Origin: Azolla caroliniana
Lineage: Eukaryota; Polypodiophyta
Assembly (NCBI GenBank): GCA_043228905.1
Contig: JBHGNT010000017.1
Location: 4,154,001 to 4,218,000 of the forward strand
Length of the DNA: 64,000 bases
Reading direction: 5' to 3'
The position numbers and the translations under genes are program-made. Below the pieces are notes generated by a model. That model had not been told where the DNA came from, made no database searches, and was given only the letters and a program-made list of their open reading frames with translations. The number at the start of each line of letters is the position of its first letter. The stretch's first letter is position 1. Positions 56,934 to 64,000 of the stretch are shown here, one piece after another.

Positions 56934-57019
56934 GAACTCGATACGGCGTATCGAGTTCATAATTTAATTTTGCTTTTTATACAGGAACTCGATACGCCGT
57001 ATCGAGTTCCTGTTTAAAA
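56934..57019. repeat. Left palindrome pair flanking rDNA
   Basis: Two 25-bp perfect dyads (arm GAACTCGATACG, one central base, complementary arm) at 56934-56958 (centre G) and 56995-57019 (centre C). The second is followed by TGTTTAAAACCTACACTT, the reverse complement of the spacer in the right array, directly abutting 18S sequence at 57029. Confidence 0.95.
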
Positions 57020-57028
57020 CCTACACTT

Positions 57029-58793
<1,765 letters not shown>

Positions 58794-59142
58794 ACACACA
58801 TCCAAACCAACAACGCGAACCGTGCTTGTATTTTGAGGCGACGCGCTCAGAGGCGTGTCCGCCCTGCTCGACTCCTGTGCCAGATGCGGGGCACGTCGTG
58901 GGTCTTGTGTGGGTTGTAGGGGTTGTCCCACCAAGAGTGCGAGTTGCACGACGAGAGGGACGCCTCTCATTGTGCGGATCGTGCGGTCGACCCCCCTCCT
59001 CCGTGTCGTATTGGCATGGGGCCGCTATGTCAAACCATCTCTTGCCCCTCCTAACCCCCCTCGTGGGGTAAGGAGGGAGCGGGAGGCAACCCATAAACGC
59101 ATTGACTGAGACGCCCTCCCTCTGGGAGGATATATAATAACA
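58794..59142 (+). other. Internal transcribed spacer 1
   Basis: The GC-rich spacer between 18S and 5.8S, ~350 bp, includes a C-rich/G-rich complementary pair (CCCCCCTCGTGGGG) that would fold into a stem. Confidence 0.85.
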
Positions 59143-59302
59143 AACGACTCTCAGTAACGGATATCTTGGCTCTTGCAACGATGAAGAACGCAGCGAAATG
59201 CGATACGTAATGTGAATTGCAGAATTCCGCGAATCATCGAGTCTTTGAACGCAACTTGCGCCCGAGGCTTGTCCAAGGGCACGTCTGCCTGAGCGTCCTC
59301 AC
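59143..59302 (+). rRNA. 5.8S rRNA copy
   Basis: Recognised by ATGAAGAACGCAGCGAAATG, GAATTGCAGAATTCCGCGAA and TCGAGTCTTTGAACGCAACT. AACTTGCGCCCGAGGCTTGT is like bryophyte/fern 5.8S rather than seed plants. Two transitions at conserved sites (CAGTAACGG for CAGCAACGG; TAATGTGAATT for TAGTGTGAATT) again suggest a pseudogene copy. Ends approximate. Confidence 0.88.
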
Positions 59303-59607
59303 GACCCCCACGCCACTCCCCCACCATTTGGTGTCATGGAGTGGCGGACATGGTTGTCCGTTGGAGCCCTTCTCGCACGCGTTGTGAGTATTTGGCACTG
59401 GCGGTCGGCTGAAATGCATCGATTGCTCCGTGTGGCGATGCGTCGCAAGGGTGGTTTGCTTCCTCGGCCCGCAAGGGTCCGAGATCGCAGCTATTGCGGC
59501 GTGTCTCCTGTTTAAGGATGCTCTTATCGAGTCGGGCTAATCGTTCTCGGCATTACGTCTATTTGCTTCATGCACTTCGGCTCGATGCCTAGACCGAAAC
59601 TATCAAA
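59303..59607 (+). other. Internal transcribed spacer 2
   Basis: About 300 bp between 5.8S and 28S, with the usual GC-rich, helix-forming composition. Ends approximate. Confidence 0.8.
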
Positions 59608-59826
59608 CGGACCTCAGATCAGGCGAGACTACCCGCTGAGTTTAAGCATATCACTAAGCGGAGGAAAAGAAACTAACAAGGATTTCCCTAGTAGCTGCGA
59701 GCGAACCGGAAAGAGCCCAGCTTGGAAATCGTGCGGCCTCGCCGTGCGAATTGTAGTCTGGAGAGGCGTCCTCTGCGACGGACCAAGCCCAAGTCCCCTG
59801 GAAAGGGGCATCAGAGAGGGTGAGAG
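59608..59826 (+). rRNA. 28S (26S) rRNA, first ~220 nt only, 3'-truncated
   Basis: Contains TACCCGCTGAGTTTAAGCAT and AAGCGGAGGAAAAGAAACTA, then stops at AGAGAGGGTGAGAG and continues into palindrome-repeat spacer. Several highly conserved bases are changed (TATCACTAAGCGG; GATTTCCCTAGTAGCTGCGA), so it is not a working gene end. Confidence 0.9.
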
Positions 59827-60240
59827 TTCATGTTTAAAGTGTAGGTTTTAAACAGGAACTCGATACGCCGTATCAAGTTCATGTTTAAAGTGTAGGTTTT
59901 AGACAGGAACTCGATACGCCGTATCGAGTTCCTGTTTAATGTGTAGGTTTTAAACAGGAACTCGATACGCCGTATCGAGTTCGTGTTTAAAGTGTAGGTT
60001 TTAAACACGAACTCGATACGGCGTATCGAGTTCGTGTTTAAAGTTTGGATTTTAAACAGGAACTCGATACGGCGTATCGAGTTCGTGTTTAAAGTTTGGA
60101 TTTTAAACAGGAACTCGATACGCCGTATCGAGTTCCTGTTTAAAGTTTGGATTTTAAATACGAACTCGATACGCCGTATCGAGTTCCTGTTTAAAGTGTA
60201 GGTTTTAAACAGGAACTCGATACGCCGTATCAAGTTCCTG
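59827..60240. repeat. 51-bp-period palindrome array, eight copies
   Basis: Palindromic 25-mers start at 59856, 59907, 59958, 60009, 60060, 60111, 60162 and 60213: an exact 51-bp period. The dyad extends through CAGG/CCTG and TTTAAA, so most units are ~43-nt near-perfect palindromes. Arms are nearly invariant. The central base is C (six) or G (two). Two spacer types exist: AAGTGTAGGTTTTAAA (units 1-4, 8) and AAGTTTGGATTTTAAA (units 5-7). A half unit (GTTCATGTTTAAAG) touches the 28S end. The minus-strand frame with NSIRRIEFLFKTYTLN repeats is an artefact. Confidence 0.97.
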
Positions 60241-60679
60241 TATATAAGAAGGCTTTGAGAGAGAAAAATTGTATTTTTGGGGTAACAAATAATTTTGGGA
60301 TGGAAAAGTTATCAAATTGTCTGGCAAAATCAGTCTTTTTATGTTGGCTTTCCTTACTTTTAAAAAAAAACATGCTCTAATTATAGGTGTTTTATGACCT
60401 ACTTTAGCTTAAAATAGTAGAAAATGATCCACAAATTGCCTTTACGATAGCAAATTCTCGTCAATATAGGTTTGGAATCTATATAAGTCATACCTACTAT
60501 TTAAAAGAATATATAACCCTTTTTACTTATTACGATATATATTTTCTAGGTTGAATAGCCCTGCCTATAATAGATTTTTGAATATAGGGCTGCTCCTGGG
60601 AACTGTTCTTCATGTTAATATACAACCTTAATCTACGTGACTACCTAACTTATGTTTTTGCATATACTTTCTTAAATAG
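60241..60679 (+). promoter_or_regulatory. AT-rich segment with a possible internal promoter
   Basis: TATATAAG at 60241-60248 directly follows the last palindrome, so the array could act as an upstream element for a second transcript starting near 60270 and using ATG 60612. The end of the segment has CTACCTAAC and a T-rich tract before AAATAG, as for a 3' splice site. Confidence 0.4.
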
Positions 60680-62317
60680 GTCGTTTGAAAACCTGTCGGA
60701 CCGACCGGTGAAGAAAATAAAGCTTCGCATACAAGGTTCTCCAATCGAAGCCCAGACCAAGGTAGCTCCTGAGACCATGAAGAGAGGAAAAAAGCTTCTC
60801 TTTAACGAAGAGACAAAATCTCAGCCACATAGTGATGTTAGCCAAAAGAAACTTGTTGCCGCTACTGGAGGTGAAGACCTTCCTGACCGAGATCTAACGG
60901 ACAAGGAATGGTGTATGCAATATGTCGACTCAAAGAAAAAAGTCGTATTGTATACAGCAAAGAAGAAGGGTGAGGGGCAACTTGGAAAGGAAACCCCATT
61001 TATGTATGGCCGTATTCTACGATTTGACTACGAAGATGCAGATTCGGCCAACATACTGGTAATGATAGAGTGCTCCAAGGGGGTACGTAAAGTGTTCCTT
61101 TCAGAAGACCTTTTAGTAAAAGAATCTTGTGGGCCAGAAGTGTTCAAAAAAGCACTTGATAGCTCACAAAACCTTATTGTTACCTTGAGGCCTTATATAC
61201 AAGGCCATGTAACTCTAAGAGATGAAGTGCCCTCCCCATTGAAGCCAACAAAAAAGGTTTCCAAAGTCCAGTCAAGACCAGCAAAGAAGAAGACAACGAA
61301 AATGTCGGATACGGATTCAACAAGTGAAAACGAAGAGGAGGATAATAAGGGGACGCCAGGAGCTGAGCTGGCCTCGGGTGTTTTGTCATCCGAGCAGAAT
61401 AAAATAAGGAGAGAGTTAATGCAACGAAAGCTGGTCAGGAAAGGGCAAGTATTTAATTTACCTATAACACACATCCATCGGCCCCCTATTGATGAAAAAA
61501 CAGGTCGAAGACCACTTGAGATTAGAGAGCCTCACCGCATGCATGTTCAAAATCTCAAGAAAAAAATGAAAATTAATCCTCATGCCACTGTGGTGCCTTT
61601 TATTGTTATGGTAGATCCTGAAGAATGTGAAACCATTGAAGATTTTGATATTAGAAAACATGATCAATATAATTATTTTGTCATTGGTGGATCGCATTCA
61701 GCAGAGGCACGTCGGCAACTTGTGAGAGAACATCCAACGACTTTCTTCTTCAAGTATGCCGAGTGCAAAATTTATGTTGGGCTCACAACCGAAGAGGCTA
61801 AGCTGTTGGCATGGGACCATAATAATGATAATGACTATAGGCAGAAAATGTCGTCCATTGAGCGTATACGGTTCTTCTACCACGAGTATTTAGATGTGAA
61901 ACAAAAGTTTGGTGTGAAGTTACATCCAGGCCTTCGACGTCAATGTCTGCATGAAGTCGGCATTGTGGTAGATGATAATGTTAGGTCCGATGGTCTTCGA
62001 AAGTATGAGTCTTGGTTTCAATTGGCGTTTAGAGATGGAGAAGTATGGGACCTACAAGATCAAATCTTCTCAATGTGGGAGAATAAGGAGATAAAGGGTC
62101 AACGACAAAAGAAATGTAGGGTTGACCCTCAACTAGAGTTAAAGTCACAAGCCGCCAAGAAAATTGACTTGACAATTGAAGAAGCGGCAGATGACATGAA
62201 GCTGTCTCTATGGAGAACGATTCAAGGTATTAAGGACGAGCAGCTTCTTGTGTCGGTTTTGTCAAGGGTTGTGGCGAAAGATTTAAGCCTTGAAGAAATG
62301 GTCACTGAGTTCAATAA
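60680..62317 (+). CDS. ParB-like/DNA methyltransferase fusion, exon 2 (ParB-like domain)
   Basis: Exon 2 of a predicted 974-residue protein. A basic N-terminus (PVKKIKLRIQG, MKRGKKLLF) suggests nuclear import. Residues ~85-190 form an unassigned globular region (PFMYGRILRFDYEDADSANI). A Lys/Ser/Glu-rich linker (~210-245) follows. The ParB/sulfiredoxin-like domain (~268-400) has FNLPITHIHRPP, PHRMHVQNLKKKMK and the fold's signature YFVIGGSHSAEARRQLVREH. A helical region follows (~400-560). The family normally uses ParB modules for DNA binding or nucleotide hydrolysis; that they bind the nearby palindromes is inference. Donor AATAA|GTAAGT, phase 2. Confidence 0.8.
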
Positions 62318-62393
62318 GTAAGTCCCTCAAATACTGAAATTGTAGTCTATCTAGTGTAATTCAAAGTTCTAATCTTGATTTCTAATTTTACAG

Positions 62394-62532
62394 TCATAAG
62401 GTGTACATGAAGATCCAAGAAGTTATGATGAAACAACTTGGATGTATAACTTGGGAACAAGTGACCGAGGATTATCCTCTAACGTCTTTGTATAAGGTGT
62501 TATCAGAGTATTTTATTGCATTCAAGGATTGG
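62394..62532 (+). CDS. ParB-like/DNA methyltransferase fusion, exon 3
   Basis: Encodes HKVYMKIQEVMMKQLGCITW then EQVTEDYPLTSLYKVLSEYF and IAFKDW, a helical connector. Acceptor TTTTACAG, donor TGG|GTTAGT; 1 + 138 nt keeps the frame. Confidence 0.82.
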
Positions 62533-62615
62533 GTTAGTATTCATGTTTTTTCATTACCCTTTCATCATATGTAGAGCTTGTATAATAATACCTTATGTCC
62601 TATTGCTTCTATTAG

Positions 62616-63082
62616 AAACCGTGTCGAGGCAAGAAACAAGGAGAAGTTAAGGATATTCACGATTTCCCTACATCCTTCCTTGCACATCTCGAACGAGCCA
62701 GAAAAGAAAAGGATCGTCGCTTAGTCAAGGCGTACGAAATGGAGGAAGATGGCTCCTTTAAAAAATTTAGCCACAAAAAAGATATTACAAGAGATCTTTA
62801 CTACAATGTGGTTTGCGGTGATGTCATCGACTTGATCCAGAAGGTGCCAAAGAAGGAATATACGCTAATGATTGCGGATATTCCTTACGGATTTCGAATG
62901 GTTGGGTCATCATACGACGATGAACCGTTTAGGTTTAAACAATTGGAGAAGATGGTCAAGGATTTCGCTGAGCTAACGACCGCATCCTTGTGGCGAATAG
63001 TTGTCTTTCATAGTATGGACCAAGGGTACTCGGTAGCTCAAACTTTGAGATCTCGTTGCCATGGCATCGAGAACCTTGCATG
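62616..63082 (+). CDS. ParB-like/DNA methyltransferase fusion, exon 4 (motif IV)
   Basis: Encodes YYNVVCGDVIDLIQKVPKKE then YTLMIADIPYGFRMVGSSYD. DIPY (Asp692-Tyr695) is motif IV of amino-methyltransferases, close to the DPPY of N6-adenine enzymes. VVFHSMDQGYSVAQTL and GIENLAW follow. The preceding GDV-DL-Q pattern is typical of the start of such domains. Confidence 0.87.
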
Positions 63083-63170
63083 GTAAGGATTATTTATAGG
63101 TGTCTTTCACTATATTGCATTTCTTAAGGTTGTTGAATCTATTCTTAACTCGATGTATTATTTTTTATAG

Positions 63171-63463
63171 GATCAAGACCAATGTCAATAGAGGGCCAAC
63201 TTTTCGGTTCGTTAATGCCATTGAATACATAACGGTTGGCTACTTCGATGAAATTAAGAAACAGAGAATCAAAGAGCATTCTAATGAAGTGGGAGGTTCA
63301 AATCTGTTGGTATATCCAGTAGTGACTCGGAAATTGCGACATGTCACCACGACAGAACGGGGACTTGTCAACCCATACCAAAAACCTCAACGACTTATGA
63401 TGCGTTTGATCGAGATGTTTTCTGTCGAAGGAGACTGGATATTAGATCTCTTTTCTGGCACAG
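63171..63463 (+). CDS. ParB-like/DNA methyltransferase fusion, exon 5 (KP motif and SAM motif I)
   Basis: Encodes IKTNVNRGPTFRFVNAIEYI then TVGYF, NPYQKPQRLMMRLIEMFSVE and DWILDLFSGTG (Asp852-Gly858). Motif IV before motif I, with N-PYQKP in place of HPTQKP, is the beta-class order of N6-adenine/N4-cytosine DNA methyltransferases. Phase-1 donor ACAG|GTATTC. Confidence 0.88.
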
Positions 63464-63552
63464 GTATTCCTCGAACTAGGGTAACGATCTTGAGATAACC
63501 AATCACTTTTTTTTCGTTTGACAACTAAATCTTCTTGTTACTTACATCACAG

Positions 63553-63905
63553 GAACTACGTCAGCATGTGCATTGAAGCTGTTTAGAAATACAATTGCAT
63601 TGGAGAAGGACGAGGACCAAGTTATATTTATTAATATGCGGATTAAGGCTTTGTGGGAGTGCCCAGACCAGGATGAGGAGGTCGGTGCAAAGAACCTCGC
63701 CAATACAGAAAGGTTTCAACCTGCTTCGCGAGAGCCTATTCCTCCGTTAGCCGGCGAACCGGGGGACCTAATAGAGCTTGATGATGAGCTTATAGAAGAT
63801 ATTTCGTTGGCTCGGCTAACAGGGGAAACCAATGCACGTATAGCCGAAGACAGTTCTACACAAGATGATGAAGAAAATGACGTTGATGAATTGATTGCTA
63901 TGTAA
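63553..63905 (+). CDS. ParB-like/DNA methyltransferase fusion, exon 6 (C-terminus)
   Basis: Continues TTSACALKLFRNTIALEKDE, finishing the SAM-binding fold (FSGTGTTSAC...ALEKD corresponds to FxGxG and the following acidic loop). It then runs into a Pro- and acid-rich tail (GEPGDLIELDDELIEDISLA ... DELIAM) and a stop at 63903-63905. All six exons join without a stop or frameshift, unlike the neighbouring DUF7869-like gene, so this gene may be functional. Confidence 0.85.
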
Positions 63906-64000
63906 TAGACTCTATGAAGAATATGACACTGACGATTTGTTAAGATTTCACATTATTAATACAAATATTGGGTTTTACCTAGTGGATTCTATTCTTTATA
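63906..64000. other. 3' flank of the methyltransferase gene
   Basis: AT-rich; no further palindrome, terminal repeat or gene is visible before the window ends. Confidence 0.5.

Noticed and set aside
59811-60233. Minus-strand 140-residue frame with NSIRRIEF repeats
   Set aside because: It is a direct translation of the 51-bp palindrome array (51 = 17 codons), so it is an artefact.
59827-60240. CRISPR-like array
   Set aside because: Repeats and spacers have regular spacing, but the spacers are themselves repeated and the host is a plant. Palindromic tandem repeat is the correct description.
60612-60680. N-terminal extension MLIYNLNLRDYLTYVFAYTF as the true start of the methyltransferase
   Set aside because: It reads through a branch-site and 3' splice-site signature, and a phase-matched distal exon exists. 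It is kept only as an alternative.

Overview
The window is nuclear DNA of a vascular plant. A homosporous fern (Ceratopteris/Adiantum grade) fits best, by inference. The grounds are several intron-containing plant genes, a long intronless PLS-type PPR gene, AT-rich spacers packed with decayed LINE and Ty1/copia remnants, and an early-diverging-land-plant type 5.8S rRNA. No database search was possible, so all family calls rest on motif recognition.

Layout. 0-1.2 kb: first exon of a plastid omega-3 fatty-acid desaturase (minus strand), whose remaining exons lie beyond the left edge. 3.5-5.1 kb: an acidic coiled-coil, tail-anchored protein (minus). 5.5-11.2 kb: minisatellites, a head-to-head pair of MITE-like elements, a LINE remnant and a decayed copia element. 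12.5-16.0 kb: a five-exon rhomboid protease (plus). 18.8-31.1 kb: a complete 17-exon chloroplast copper-transporting P1B-ATPase (PAA2/HMA8 type, plus), with LINE 3' ends in its large introns. 31.9-34.5 kb: an 866-residue PPR protein, tail-to-tail with the ATPase. 37.5-38.4 kb: a 15-copy minisatellite just upstream of an NHL/LEA_2 membrane protein (38.9-39.8 kb). 43.4-52.7 kb: nested retroelements, consisting of inverted copia LTR and gag fragments around a nearly full-length L1-type LINE.

The most unusual part is 53.2-63.9 kb. Two genes diverge from a shared 0.8-kb spacer. The left gene (minus) encodes a protein with a DUF7869-like, RNase-H-fold/transposase-like core and has two in-frame stops. 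The right gene (plus, six exons) encodes a ParB-like domain joined to a beta-class amino-methyltransferase (DIPY, then KP and FSGTG motifs). I place its first exon at 56849-56883 because the splice phase matches. Its 3.8-kb first intron then holds a 2.8-kb rDNA piece (18S-ITS1-5.8S-ITS2-start of 28S, truncated at both ends) and ten copies of a long perfect palindrome: two to the left of the rDNA and eight to the right at an exact 51-bp period. Palindrome array, ParB-like protein, DNA methyltransferase, transposase-like protein and captured rDNA together suggest an undescribed cargo-carrying mobile element. The palindromes are the natural candidate binding or methylation sites. Neither outer end of the element could be defined in this window.
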